Shown: positions 31,874 to 45,400 of the stretch, one piece after another
Layout of the letters: each line of letters opens with the position of its first letter
Numbering within the stretch: position 1 is the stretch's first letter
NCBI GenBank assembly: GCA_002104905.1
Contig: MCFE01000170.1
Span: forward strand, 62,001 to 126,000
Reading direction: 5' to 3'
DNA from: Basidiobolus meristosporus CBS 931.73
Lineage: Eukaryota > Basidiobolomycota > Basidiobolomycetes > Basidiobolales > Basidiobolaceae
DNA length: 64,000 bases
Notes under the pieces: generated by a model
The model's database searches: none
What the model was told of the DNA's origin: nothing
What the model saw: only the letters and a program-made list of their open reading frames with translations
Made by a program: the position numbers and the translations under genes

Positions 31874-34800
31874 ATGTCTACTACTGCTATTACTGGAATT
31901 CTTCCCTCTGCTGAAAAGTTGGACAGTTCTAACAACCATGTGTGGAAGGTGAAGATGAAGATGCTGCTATAAGAAAGAGGCCTTTGGGATATTGTCATGG
32001 GAGAAGAATGCCCTCCTAAAAATGTGGGAGAGGAAGCCTCAAAGTACCAGAAGAAAGAACAAAGTGCCTTTAACTACATTTGCCTTAGTGTTAAAGACAA
32101 ATTGCTAATTAAATGCTCAAGAGCAAAAACGGCAAAGAATGCCTGGAAGGCATTAGAAGACACCTACCAGTCATGTTCAGCTGCTAAGAAAATGTATCTG
32201 AGACAAAAATTCTTTACTACAAAGATGCTGCCAGGAGAAGAAATGAAAAATCTAATTAACAGAATTACCCTGCTGGTAGATGAGATGGAATCTGTGGGTG
32301 TACCAACTACTGATGAGGATGTGATAGTTACCATCCTGAATAGCCTGACTGACAAGTTTCAGGGCCTTGTATCAGCCTTAGAGTCCAGAACTGAAGATTT
32401 GACCTGAAATTATGTATATGGAAAGCTCCTGGATGAAGAATTAAGAAAATCAAGCGCCAATAAGAAGGAAGAAGAAAATGCTTTAATAAGCAATGATAAC
32501 CAACAAAGGAGGTACCCAAGAGCCTACAAAGGCAACAGCAACCTGTTTTGCAGCTACTGCAAAAGGAAAGGACACACATCAGACTGGTGTCTTGAAAAGA
32601 AAGATAATCAGCAAAAGAAGCCTGAATATTGAAATGCTGCTACAACTGAAGATAGACTATTCATATCTGCACTAAATATGACCACAAACAAGGATTCTCA
32701 GATGTGGTATATTGACTCTGGAGCATCTCAACACTTTACACACCAAAAAGAACTTTTTACCCAATATCAAGAAATTCCAATCAAGAAGGTTTTCATGGGT
32801 GACAATAGAACACTTGATGCAGTGGGTGAAGGAACTATCCAAGTAAACCTTAGAAGCAGTGAAGGAAGCCATACACTGACCTTTAAAGAAGTACTCAATG
32901 TAACAGAAATAGCCAAGAACCTACTCTCAGTAAGCAAGGCCACAGCAGAAGGACTCAGTTTCAGTTTTGACAATTCTGGATGCAGGATCACTGATCAAGA
33001 CGGTGCCCATATTGCTTTGGGCATCAGAGATCAGAATCTATACAGGTTGACTTATATTCCATCATATTTAGAAGCCAATATAAGTAACTTAAATGAAGAA
33101 ACACCAATGCTTTGGCATAGGAGATTTGGACACATTGATTTTGATTATTTGTGTAAAATGAACAAAGATCAGCTAATTTCTGGAGTGAAAATTGATCCCC
33201 CAGCTAATTTGGAGCACTGTGAAGTCTGCATATATGGGAAACAAGCCAGACAACTGTTCAAGAGCTCTGGGTTAATCAAAACTAAGAAAAAATTAGTTCT
33301 AATTCACTCAGATCTGTGTGGACCTATGCAAAATTTATCCTTAGGCTGGATGAAGTATTTAAATAGTTTTAATGATGATGATACAAGATACACATGGGTC
33401 TACTTCATGGAGAGAAAGGAAGAAGCTCTGTTTAAGCTCAGGGAGTTTAAAGCCATGGTGGAGAGAGAAACTGGTGAAAAAATCAAGAAAATACACTCTG
33501 ACAATGGTGGAGAATATACCTCAAAAATCTTCATCCACTTCTGCAAAATTCATGGGATAAAGCAACAGACTACTGTACCATACTCCCCACAGCAAAATGG
33601 AGTAGCAGAACAAGCTAACAGATCAATAATTGATATGTTAAGATCTATGATCCGTGATCAAAAATTATCCTATGATTTTTGAGCGGAATCAGTTGCCACT
33701 GCTGTATACCTTAAAAATAGGAGTTATAACAGAATACTTCGTGATTCTACTCCATTTGAAGCATAGTATGGATACAGACCAGGTACATAACATCTAAGAA
33801 TATTTGGGTGTACAGCATATGGCAAAAAACTGGCCGGAAATCAGTAAAAATTTGAGCCAAAAAGTGTAAAATGCATATTTTTGGGCTACTGCAAAGAGAG
33901 TGAAGCATACAGACTCTACAATACCAAAGCAAAGAAGCTGATCAAGTCCAGGGATGTGTTGTTTGATGAAAACTCAAAATTTTCACAAAAAATGACATCA
34001 GATGATGACAAAAATTTGATCTCAAGTCCACCAATTGTCAGGATTGAATCAGAGCAAAACAATGAAAATTTTTTCACTCCAGAGGACTCTACAACCGTGG
34101 TTCAGCCAGAATCAGTGCCCAGGAATATCCCAGAAGTGATCATTCCAGTATCAAATGCCCAGAGATCCAATTGGACAAGAAATAGCCCAAATTACTCTAT
34201 CAATGAGGGTACAAACTTAGCCTATGCCTATTCAGTCCATATTGATGAGCACCAGACTGTAAAAGAGGCCTTAAATAGCCCTTGGACAAAGTTTTGGAGA
34301 TCTGCAATGACTGAGGAATATCAGGCCCTGATGGAAAATCAAACTTGGGACTTAGTCAAATTACCAATCAACCAAAATTCAATTGGATGCAGATGGGTCT
34401 TCAAGACAAAATACAAGGCTGATGGTACAACTGAAAGATACAAAGCTAGACTTGTAGCCAAAGGATACTCTCAAACCAAAGGATTTGACTATACTGAGAC
34501 CTTTGCACCGGTAGCCAAGTTTAATTCCATCAGATTAATATTGGCTATTGCAGCCAAATGTAAGTTTTTTATTCATCAAATGGATGTAAAAACTGCATTT
34601 TTGAATGGAGAACTTGATGAGGATGTTTGTATGGACCAGCCTGATGGGTTTGTCAACCAAGATAACCCCCATTTGGTCTGCAAGCTTAAAAAGTCACTAT
34701 ATGGTCGCAAACAACCACCAAGAGCCTGGAATTGCAATATAGATTCTTATTTGGAATCTTTGAGTTTCAGAAGAAGTAATGCTGACTATAGTATATACTA

Positions 34801-35818
34801 TAAGCCTGATAGAGCAAATCCAGTTCTATTAGCTCTATATGTGGCTGATCTTATTATAGCCGCCAATAACCTAGAAACATTGGAAGAGACCAAATCCAGC
34901 CTATCTAAGGAGTTCAAGATGTCCAATCTAGGAGAGCTTAGTTACTACTTAGGGATTAAGTTCTCCATAGACAGAAGTACCCAGACTATCACCCTAAGCC
35001 AATCCAAGTATATTCAAGATATACTAAAGAAGTACAAAATGGAAGACTGTAAACTGGCAGCTACCCCAATGGAGACAAACCTTAGCTTGGTCAAAACTCA
35101 ACCAAATCAAGAGAGCTTGGTGCCATCTGAAAGCCCTGACTTTCCTTATCAATCTATGGTTGGCAGTCTGATGTATATCATGCTTGGAACACGTCCAGAT
35201 ATCTCATATTCAGTGGGAGTTGTCAGCCAACATAATCAGAACTATGGATCTGATCATATTGCAGCAGTTAAGCGGATTTTTAGATACCTAAAAGGAACTA
35301 CTGATATCTGCTTAAGATACACTTATAAGGATTCAGAACAGGATCTTGTGGGATACTCTGATGCTGATTGAGGACAAAATTTAGAAGACAGAAGATCCAC
35401 CACAGGATACACCTTTCTTTACTGTAAAGGAGCAATTTCATGGAATTCAAGAAAGCAACCAACTGTAGCGCTTTCCACCACAGAGGCAGAATATATGGCA
35501 GCCTGTGAAGCTACAAAAGAAGCAATGTGGTTAAGAAAGCTTTTTACAGATTTAGGCCTATGTCAAAAAACGCCTATTACTTTCTTTCAACATAATAAAG
35601 GATGTATACAATTAGATAGAAATCCAACTTTTCATGCTAGAACCAAGCACATAGATATTAGTTATCATTTCATATGTGAAGCTATAGAGAATAACTTAGC
35701 TAGCTTAGTTTACTGTCCTACAGATGAAATGATTGCAGACATATTTACCAAACCATTAGCTAGAGACAAGTTTGAATATCTTAGGTCAAAATTAGGACTA
35801 GTCAGTATGAACATTTAG
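31874..35818 (+). pseudogene. Copia gag-pol in a single frame with eight premature stops
   Basis: From the ATG at 31874 to the final stop at 35818 everything lies in one frame: gag, CCHC knuckle (CSYCKRKGHTSDWC, about 32550-32592), protease DSGA (about 32713), integrase, RT and RNase H. Premature stops are at 31970, 32405, 32630, 33680, 33764, 33788, 33845 and 35369, with no frameshift. The stop at 31970 is CAA to TAA, as shown by the intact Gln codon in the minus-strand relative near 36775; two others sit where a Trp codon is conserved. The RT catalytic box reads YVAD rather than YVDD, so the enzyme would be dead in any case. Confidence 0.87.
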
Positions 35819-35829
35819 CTGAGTGGGAG

Positions 35830-36178
35830 TGTTGTAAAAATTTGTATTTCCACCTAAATATTCACCTAACTTAGTCACTTAGATCATCACCTTCAAATCC
35901 TAAAGAATACTGACCAAATTCCTTGTTGGGATTTACTTAGAATATTTTCAGCAAAATACCAGGTACCCAGAACATGAAAATTCTCAAAGTTGTCCAAACA
36001 GCCCCAAACTTTGCACACATGTTCTTGGGACCTTCCTTAACCTATTCTATGTGTTTGTAATGCCAAGATCATGTAAAAGTATAAATACTACTTTTACATT
36101 CAATTAATCATTAAGTGAAAACCACATAATCTACTTGTTCTCCAAATCACTTCCAATATCTCCAAGACTCTTACAACA
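35830..36178 (+). repeat. 3' LTR of copia element 3
   Basis: 349 bp, preceded by the purine tract GAGTGGGAG and followed by ACTTA. Confidence 0.92.
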
Positions 36179-36901
36179 ACTTATGCATTAGTTGTAAGAC
36201 AGATTGTTGTTTCCTTTGAGGGGTCCTGAGTACCTCTTTTGTTGTTTATCATTGCTTATTAAAGTATTTTCTTCTTCCTTCTTATTTGCACTTGATTGCC
36301 TTAATTCTTCATCCTGGAGCCTTATATATGCATAATTTAAGGCAAAATCTTCATTTTTGGACTCTAGGGCTGATACAAGGCTCAGCAATTTGGTTGTCAG
36401 GCTATTCAGGATGGCAACTATAGCATTTTCATCAGTAGTTGGTGTGCTTACAGGTTCCATATCATCAACCAACAGGGTAATTCTGTTAATTAGATTTTTC
36501 ATTTCTTCTCCTGGCAGGATCTTTGTAGCAAGGAATTCTCTTCTAAGATGCATTTTCTTGGTAGCTGAACATGACTGGTAGATGTCTTCTAATACCTTCC
36601 AGGAATTCTTTGCTGCTTTTGCTCTTGAGCATTGAATTATTAATTTGTCTTTGACATTAAAGCAACTGTAGTTAAAGGCACACTGTTCTTACTTCTAGTA
36701 CTTAAAGGCTTCTTCTCTGACATTTTTGGGAGAGCATTCTTCTCCCATAACCATATCCCCAAGGTCTTTTTCTTGTAGCAGCATCTTCATCTTCACCTTC
36801 CACGCTTAGTAGTATGATCCATCCAACTTTTCAGTACAGGGAAAGTTCCAGTAATGGCAGTAGAAGACATTGCAGAGAGTGACAGCTTGGGGCTCATAAC
36901 C
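36179..36901 (-). pseudogene. Minus-strand copia relic, gag part
   Basis: Open gag fragment at 36553-36188 homologous to element 3 gag, with further gag up to about 36870 broken by small changes. The primer site complement GGGGCTCATAACC is at about 36889-36901, directly next to the LTR. Confidence 0.82.
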
Positions 36902-37248
36902 TGTTGTAAGAGCCTTGGAGATATTGGAAGTGATGAGGAGAACAAGTAGATTATGTGGATTTCACTTAATGATGTATTGAATATAAAGTAGTATTTATAG
37001 TTTTACATGGTCCTGGTAGAATAACCACATAGAATATGCTTAGGAAGGTCACAAAAGCATATACACAAAGTTTGGGGCTGTTTGGACAACTTTGCAAACT
37101 TCATGTTCTGGGTACCTGATGTTTTGGTGAAAATATTCCAGGTAAATTCTAACATGTAATTTGGTCAGTATTCCCTAAGATCTATAGGTAATAATCCAAG
37201 TGATTTAGTTGGGTGAATATTTAGTTGGAATTAAAAGCTTTTACAACA
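36902..37248 (-). repeat. 5' LTR of the minus-strand copia relic
   Basis: TGTTGTAAG to TTACAACA on the plus strand, 347 bp, a diverged relative of the element 3 LTRs. Confidence 0.85.
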
Positions 37249-39459
37249 CGTTTCTGACTCACCTACCCTGAGAAAAAAATTGAGAAAAGGCTAGTAGAAA
37301 ATCAACATAATATCTGCTGAGTTCCAAGTTTCACAAAACTGACAACTGTAAATATCTCAGGTACTAGCTGTTAGGCAAACAAGCAGAAACATTTTCCAGT
37401 AGGAGACTAGGTCAGCTAGCACTCATACAAAGTTTAGTAATCAGCTGCTTATTACTTCCACCAAAAATTGCCACTGAAAATTTGAAGGAAAAATACCAGC
37501 TGAATACTAGCTGACTATTGGCAGAATACCAGCAGAATACCAGCTGAAAATCAGGTGAATTTCAAGTTTGTGATTTCTCATAGGGCTAGTTGGCAAACAT
37601 ATTAAAAACAAAATTCGAGATATTCCAGTGATGTAAACAAAGGCTTGAATGTCAGGGAGTTGGCTAACTTGGTATGAAGTATAGCTGGGTGATATATTGG
37701 GGTAGTAACACAGTATAAGATCAGTAGATGCCCATCTCAATGTCCATCAGAGTAAAGTGAGGTAAAGATTCTTCAATGTAGTCAATAGATGACATCACTC
37801 GATGGGAATGGCAGCCACGTTGCATGTGACCTGCGGAAAGCCCTTTATAGCGGGCCTACCAACCAAGAGTCGATGGTATAGAGTTTCCCAGCCCAAGGTT
37901 TCCAAAATCCCAATTATGCAGACAGACAATGCATGTATGATCCAAACAGATCAGTTGGCTCAGGGTGGCTATGAGGATGCGGGAAGCCTTTTGGCATTTA
38001 TAGTAAGCAGTTCTGGATTGGGAAATGGTGCAGATATTTAGATCAATACTTAAAATAACCCATAGCATGGGTTCCGATGCATGCTTGATCAAGCTCCGGT
38101 GCAACCTAACTACTCCTAAAAAGGACTAGTGGGTGGTCAGTTTAGATGCCTAGCAAAATATCTGGCTAGACATTTACGTCAGTGAAGTTGCTCAGGTGAG
38201 ATTTTCATGCATGCCAATCAGCCACGTACGGCGACCATGTACAAGGACATCGCACACTGGAATCGGCGGGCGGTGGGCGGTGGGCGGTGGGCGATGGCTG
38301 CTCCGGAAAACCCACCTAGTTGCACATGTCGATATGGTCTAGATGGGTCGATGGAGGTTGTGGGCCACAGACTCTAAACCTTCCAGGACCAATGACCACG
38401 TACATTGCTGGACGTCGATGTGGATTGTTGGCTACACATCCAAAGCCATTTCTCAGTAACTCATCTACCGTCGAGGTGGTTGTCTGATAGCAATCGCCAG
38501 CATTGTACACAAACATGTTTTACCGGCACCAGTGGGCGAACGGCTGTGGCCGGTACTCACCCTGTGGTAGGTTATACACATGACTAATGGCAGACAGATG
38601 CAGCACTGTTGCCAGCAGTTTTCTCAGTCACCCAAGTCGGGACATATGGGGATAGATTCAGTCCCAATCCGGTATCATATGGTATAAGGCTGACTCATCG
38701 GGCGAGCGGGGGCGCGATTGGCTGATGCCACTTGCTAATCAAGCTAAGACCAAATCCCTTAAACAAGTAAAAGCTGCTATGTTGAAACTTTCCAACATCT
38801 AGACTAGACAGCATCAATTAGTACAAGCCTACATGTGGCTAGGAAGCCAATCAATGTTCCCGTGGGATTTTCTTATTTCTGAATCATGCTTGCGGCCCGC
38901 CTCTGCAACACCCAGCCAACCAGCAATCCATGGCCCCAACAAATGATCTGTCCATCCGGATGCATTTGTTCTTCATGAGCCGATTCCATATGAGCACCAC
39001 CCATCGATACGGATCGGTCATTTACAAAGCGAGGTATACAGGAACCAACTGTAGCGGTAGACAACCGCCCATTGTTTTCCAGCTCGTCAATGGCCATCGA
39101 CTACAGACAAGCATTATGGAATACATAGCAACCCTGTTTACCCTTTGCAGTGGTTAGCTCCACCCGATAGGGTGAGAAATATGCCTATGTTTTGGTAGGT
39201 GGAGAGATTTAATCATCACAGTCAGATTTACCATCATCCAATATGGTAATCCAGGTGTCCAGGTGTGACTGAATATCCAATTTGTTAGTGCATGAACGTT
39301 ATCAGTATTTGGTGCACTTCAATGTTGGGTTAGATATACTCTCTCTTTACGAAGTTCAGTCTCTTCTCAAACCCTTTACAATACAGTCCCCCGATAGTTT
39401 ACATCCTTCCAGTAAACTTGCTGTTGAAACCCAACCTGTTTGGGTGTCCCTCATCCTAA
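37249..39459. other. Transition from repeats to genes; no gene recognised
   Basis: The first 550 bp are AT-rich with short direct repeats of AATACCAGC(A/T)GAA around 37495-37550. From about 37.8 kb base composition rises towards that of the host genes. Open frames here are short and lack motifs. This part includes the 5' flank of TSC2. Confidence 0.5.
38265..38297 (+). repeat. Short tandem repeat of a GGTGGGC heptamer
   Basis: About four units, the first and last imperfect, in an otherwise unremarkable intergenic stretch. Confidence 0.85.
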
Positions 39460-42400
39460 ATGAATTCCCTCTTATCTTTGAACCCTCTTTCCTCCCGCTT
39501 GTCCATTCGGAGGCCGTTCGGTAGGAAAAGCCCTCGTCAATTGACCTCCACCAGCAACCGACCCGAGCCTTCCACATCTAGCGCTCTCCCGATTCTCCCC
39601 CCTGAACAAATCAGCAGCGAGCCGCCTGCACCTGTAATGCCAGAAGTTTTCGGCAACTCACCAAATCGATTTAATCTCGCTCGAATCCTCCCAGGCCGGG
39701 AGAGAGAGGCCATTCCCCTCACACCGGAAAATCGCTTAGAGAAGTTATTGAAGAAAGCCAAGCCATTTTTTGACGAGCGTGCTAAGCCTAGGCTCCGGTT
39801 TTTGGCGCTATGGAATCTTCTTGGTATGCTTTCAACGTAGTGTTCTATTGGAAACACGACACCCCGGGTCTTTATATGGCACTTACGGTTTTTGTCAAAC
39901 GAAGATGTTGCAGATGATTTGGATCAGGCAGTGTTTTTTCAGGAGCATGCGGATAAGATTTACTCAGCTGTCTATTGCTCGTTCATTGCACAGTCCGATA
40001 AGATTCGAAGTAAGTGCTTCCCAAACCCTTTCGATTCTCAGCCGGTGATATACACCTTCAGCCCTTTCCTCTCTATCTGACTCCTCACTCAATCCCTCTC
40101 AAATACTTAGAGCGAGCAGAGAGGCCAAATTCCTTTAACTCCAAAGATATGGTAACTCTAATCAAAATTCTGATGCTTTTACGGAAAATCTTCCTTCTGT
40201 TGCCTGACAAAATCCGACAGCGTTGGCATCAGAAAGAAATAGGTATGGTTTCCTGACGCGTCTCCTTGACAATCGGCCCTCTAACACCCCACATTCATAT
40301 ACGCCTATTAGCACACGTCTTGACCCAAATACTGAGTAGTGGAAATCATTACAAACTTCGAGAGATCGGGCTACGCCTGTTGCTGATATGGATCAATGTG
40401 CAAAGCGCTGAAACCCCAGAGAGTCGGGAGTTGTACCGGAACGCGGTTCCGCTTGGAATTTTCTTTCAGGAACTGGGTCGATCGGACTTGGTATTGCACC
40501 AGGAAACGATTGGCGACCTTAGCTGCATTCCGATCTATCCCGCAACCCACTTTCTACAGATCTCCGAAGTTGGGGAACTGATCCAGCTCATTCTCGACAA
40601 TATTACGTATCTGGCCCATGTCGCGGCAGGCTCCACCCCTCCGTGCGACAAAATACGAATTTTAGAGACAGACGACATAGAGAGCGGCGTGGCGGTTGGG
40701 GTTGGGATTGATGCGGCGTACGCATCCGCAAAGCTTATGTTCGAGCTGTTCAAGCAGCATTACTTGGTAAAGCTGTTTCCACAGTGCGCCAGGCGGCTTG
40801 AGCTGATCGATATTCCCAGAGACCAAGGTTTGTTCTTCGTGACGAGTGCCGGATTCGATTTGACGATATCTTATTCAAGCCTTCCTGCTCATTAGCATTC
40901 GGGTTCCCGAGCTGCCCCCCTTCCGCTTTGCATAAGTTGGTCAGCTTCTTGGTGGAGCACTGTGTTGACGAGTTGAAAGGGAACCCAAAAACCACCACTT
41001 CCCCTGCTTGCCCGATTCTAAAAACCATCGTCCTTGGGTCCCCGGCGAACCGAGAATTCATTCATGACATCATCGCCAATGCACTGTCGTTACCTATCCA
41101 GGATCTGCAGAATCTGGAGAGTGCGCGTGGGGCTGCTTATATACTGGCGGTGTGGATGTTGAGTGGGGTAAGATCAGCATTGTAAAAGCCCGATTGAAGG
41201 ATGCCAACTGATGTTCCTCGTCAGGACAACGAACGCCCCTCCTTTCTACGCCGTAGCAGCAAAGCTAACACGGATCTATTGGATGTTCCTGGCACATCGG
41301 GCGATGGCACTTTTGCCCAAGCCAACAGCTATCTGCGGCAATACTTTAGCATGCTAGTATCGGTCCTTGAGACCGGGTTTGAAAGCTACAACAACAATAC
41401 GAAGCAGGAGATCCTGATACGAGAGGTTCTATCTATATTCAGAGCGGTGTCGCAGAATGGAACCATCCAGTTGGAGGAGGAAACTTGGTAATTGATAGAT
41501 TCCCAACCAACTGTAAAGGGCTCACTAACGCAGAGAATCACATCTTGTAGGGAGAGTCTGCTCGTGCTTCTGGTGAATTCTTTCATCGTTTTCGCCACGA
41601 AAGCGCGGGAAGTACCCAACTGTGATCTGCCCGATGACTTGGTGAACTACTTCATCGAGGTAAGAAGGGATAGAGTGATTGAGTTGTTAGTCACCGTAAT
41701 TGACCATGTGCCTCTCTCAGACATTGTTTTTTGTATGGGGGCGATCAATGACCCATAACGAAAGACTCTGGAGTAAGCTGAATACGGAGATTCTGAAGAC
41801 CCCAAGATGGATTCAAACCGTTACCCAGTGGAGGGTAAGGTGGCCCAGCTATTTGGTTGTGGATCATGGCCACTCACAGAGATATCTTGGAAACGGTTGT
41901 GTAGAGCATTATGAACCAGCTGGTGCGTATACTTGGCGAGGTATACTACGAAACCGATTACGAGCACAGACAACCACGGAAAGCTCGACCGCGGCCTGCC
42001 AGTATAGCAGTAGTGGTTCGGAAATCATCTCGACCTGCCTCCAGTGTTGTTGAGGCTGTCGGGCGAGATGAGGCGACTCTAACTGTATACAGCCACCTCT
42101 CTGGCACCAGCAACGATACAAGGAGGATACAAAACGATGCGAACGTCAGCGTAAGGCGGAGCTCCTCACATCTGAGACTGTTCAATCCAGATTTGAATAG
42201 CACCAACCCTGACAAAAGCCATCCAAATGAGAATGCACTTGCCTCTCTCAAGGTTCGTTTGATCTGATCACTGCTATCGAACATTGTTTTAACAGGATTG
42301 GGGTCCATAGGCGCTGATGCCAGTGTTCACCGATCAGCAGATCGATAACACCAGTCCAATCAACCGCAGGTAGGTGTTGCATAGATTTGTGTTGGCTCGA

Positions 42401-45400
42401 GTGCCAAGTTGCTCACCAGCCCTAATACCACTGCTGCATTCAGGCTTACCATGGAATTCGCCAACATTGAAGACTCTGGATTCACTCATCTTTCCACCCT
42501 AAACTGGAGCAAAGAGGCGATTGCCTCGATGTGGAAAAATTTCTTGCACCTTTTAGGAAATCCAAACGAGATTACAGTATGGTTATTCGGCTGATCCTTC
42601 TTTGGGCGCTGCTAACGTGCACTCTGCCTTCAATTGTCCCAGGACCCTACTGCACACACCAATGCCATCCGTTGCCTTGTAGAAATGTGGGATGTCCTCG
42701 CGCAGGTTCTTCAAATTTTTCGTACTTTTACTCAGCCGGAAAGTGTCTGATGGATATTGATGTTTGCCAGATCCGTTCCGAGCAGGCCTTTACGGCCCCA
42801 TACAAGCCAAATCTATTCGAGTTTGCGCCATGGATTTTCCAGGCCTCCGAAATGTCTTCGTAATCGCACCCACATATCGCTTAGATTCACCACTTGGGCT
42901 CACAGACAGGTTTTGTAGGGTTTTCAGAGAGGGGCATCTTTTAGCCTTTGGGTGTGTCTGCCGGATGCTATGTCACCTGCAAGAAGACAAAATAGCCGAT
43001 GTGTACTACGCCAACTTCTATCGCATTTTACTTCGGGTAATGCTGCGTTGGGCATGCAATCATTTCTTAACACTCAGCTAAAGCTCTAACCACCCACAGG
43101 GATTGAGTATCCAAGATAACGAGCTGCACCATTTGCTCTTTGTCAATTGCCGGAAACTGTTTGGGCTGGCATTACCTGGTTGCCCTACGGTAATACCAGC
43201 TTTCCTGTCTACGATCAAGAAGACCGTAGGTGATTCTTTGTATTACTGGAAACGTTGAAAGATACTGAGCCTGTTTTTCAATAGTTAAACTCCAGTGCTA
43301 GATACATGGCCCACTATGTGAACGAGCCGATGTGCCAGAACGCCGTCACGATTCTCCTCTCGGTACTCTGTTTCCCCAACCAATTCCCTACCCTGCGGAT
43401 TCCCAATGTTTTCGTCAAAAATACTTCCCCCACTGATATCAAGCTGCTCGAATATTACGATGCTCAAGAGGTACATCCCATGCCAGTAGCCCCACGTTAT
43501 TCTCGACTTACCCGATGTATCGTAGCTCAAAAACGAGTTGGAGCACACCCTTTTCTCTTGCCTGTCGGAAACGAAGAAACTCTACCGACTTTCAGACAAA
43601 ACCGCCCAGACACACTCCATGTTGCTGAACGGCGTATGTGTTCTAGCATTTGATGAGCTTCTCACCAACCCTAGGTTAGTATTTAGTGTCAACCGTTGTC
43701 TTTCGATATTGATGACTGGCAACATCTGACGTCGTACTGTCTAGCCCGTCCGCTTCAATGATTCAATTATGCGTTCAATCGATCTTGGAACACCTGTATT
43801 GCCATGTATTCTCGGTAGTTATCAACGTTATCGAATGCCTGTACACATTCTCAGGGTATACCGAGAAACTACGTGTCATCAACCAGGTAAGAACAATCTT
43901 ATATTCATGGCCGCGACTGACTAACACAGCTCCATGTATAAAGAGTATGGTTTACGACATAATCGGGAACCTTATTAGCGCCATTGATGAGTATATTGAG
44001 GTCGTGAATGGTGACACGATCTCCGAAACAGGTACAGCTCCTGCGATGCAATGCACCATCTACACTTACTGAAGTACCTCGGTATTGCAGGGTTCATCGT
44101 TGCTAGACTATTTTACTGCCTTTTGGAGTGGATCATGTACTCCCCATCAGAGTTCATGTCGCATTCAGGGCTGCGCCAGATGATATTCGTCACATTGGAA
44201 AAAGCGATTCAGCTCGAAGTACCCGAGAAAACGGACTTCGACCTACAGACTCACAAAATCAGAGGTTACCGGAATTTCAGCGAAATCTCTTATTCGTACA
44301 CTGCCCGGACCACCACCACCCTACCCAAAAGCCCCAATGAGAAGGGGGAGCATAGCGGCAGCAAAGAGAAACTCGCCTCCAATATTATTCAAGTAAGATC
44401 TCCGCGTACATTAAGAAGTCGCCAAGGGCTTACGGAACTCTGATTAGGAATCTGGAGAAATCGTTCTCGCGCATCTTTTGAATTATTTCAGCAACCAGTC
44501 ACAGGGAGCCTCCTCGGCGCAAGGGTTTGTGTGGTACGATGGCTTGTTGTTTGGCCAATATATACTCACTCCTGTTAGATCCAGCACGTTGCCTGAGGCT
44601 GTTGAAACCTCAGAAACGCCCCAAACTAATGGAGAGAATGTCGCTCACTTCATATACAACAACAACACTCTCCTCACCTTGCTGAGATCACCAAACGGCG
44701 ATGGAGGTAAGAGCTAAAGCCGGATATTTCAAACAACCTGCTGACCTCATGCTTCCAGAGGTGAAAATATTCGCTCGAAATATGACCGGAAAATACACCT
44801 GGGACCCACGAGTCTTCTATGAGGCACCGTTACCAGATTTACCAGATGTTAGCGCTAATCATCAAACATCTCAAGCCCCGGAAGCTTTCATTGGCTCTAC
44901 TGAGCCAACTCTCAAGGAGGAACCAGAAAGGTATTTCTCGGTAACTTCCTGAACTCTACGACTCTCGATTGACTGTGATCGGTTTCCAAATTAGCCCCGA
45001 TTGCGGTCCTGAAGTTATATCTGAGCAGGCATCTAGACCCAAGTCGGACGATCCTTGCGATTATCCACTGCCTCCCTCGCCCGCTAGCTCCCAAGATCCA
45101 GAATCCGACATTTCGGCCAAGGAAGGTGGCTCATCTTTCTCAGACGCCAGCCCCACAAGGTAACCTATGAATGCGCCCTCTTCACAAGCACCCATACTAA
45201 CCATACTGTCATCAAAGCGATCCTATCGAGTCCGCAACTGATCCTTTCCCGACGGTGACGGCTCGGCCAGAGAGAGCATCTACACTGCAACGCCAGAAAA
45301 CGCTACTCCTAAGCCACTTGGGAATGCTAAATCAAAACATCACCGGGGAGGAGACGTTCATTCACCTAAATCAGACCAGTTCCTTGGACCGAGATATCAG

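Larger units (their letters stand above)
31494..36178 (+). mobile_element. Ty1/copia retrotransposon with two LTRs and 5-bp target duplication (element 3)
   Basis: 4,685 bp. LTRs 31494-31842 and 35830-36178 are both 349 bp, TG...CA, and differ at about 13 positions, so it is older than element 1. ACTTA is duplicated at 31489-31493 and 36179-36183. The primer site GGTTATGAGCCCC follows the 5' LTR. The element landed inside an oppositely oriented relative. It is a family distinct from element 1. Confidence 0.93.

Noticed and set aside
31970-35371. Alternative genetic code (TGA/TAA read as sense) suggested by many in-frame stops in copia element 3
   Set aside because: The stops also include TAG, fall at differing residues, and the intact host genes here need no such reading; ordinary decay explains them.
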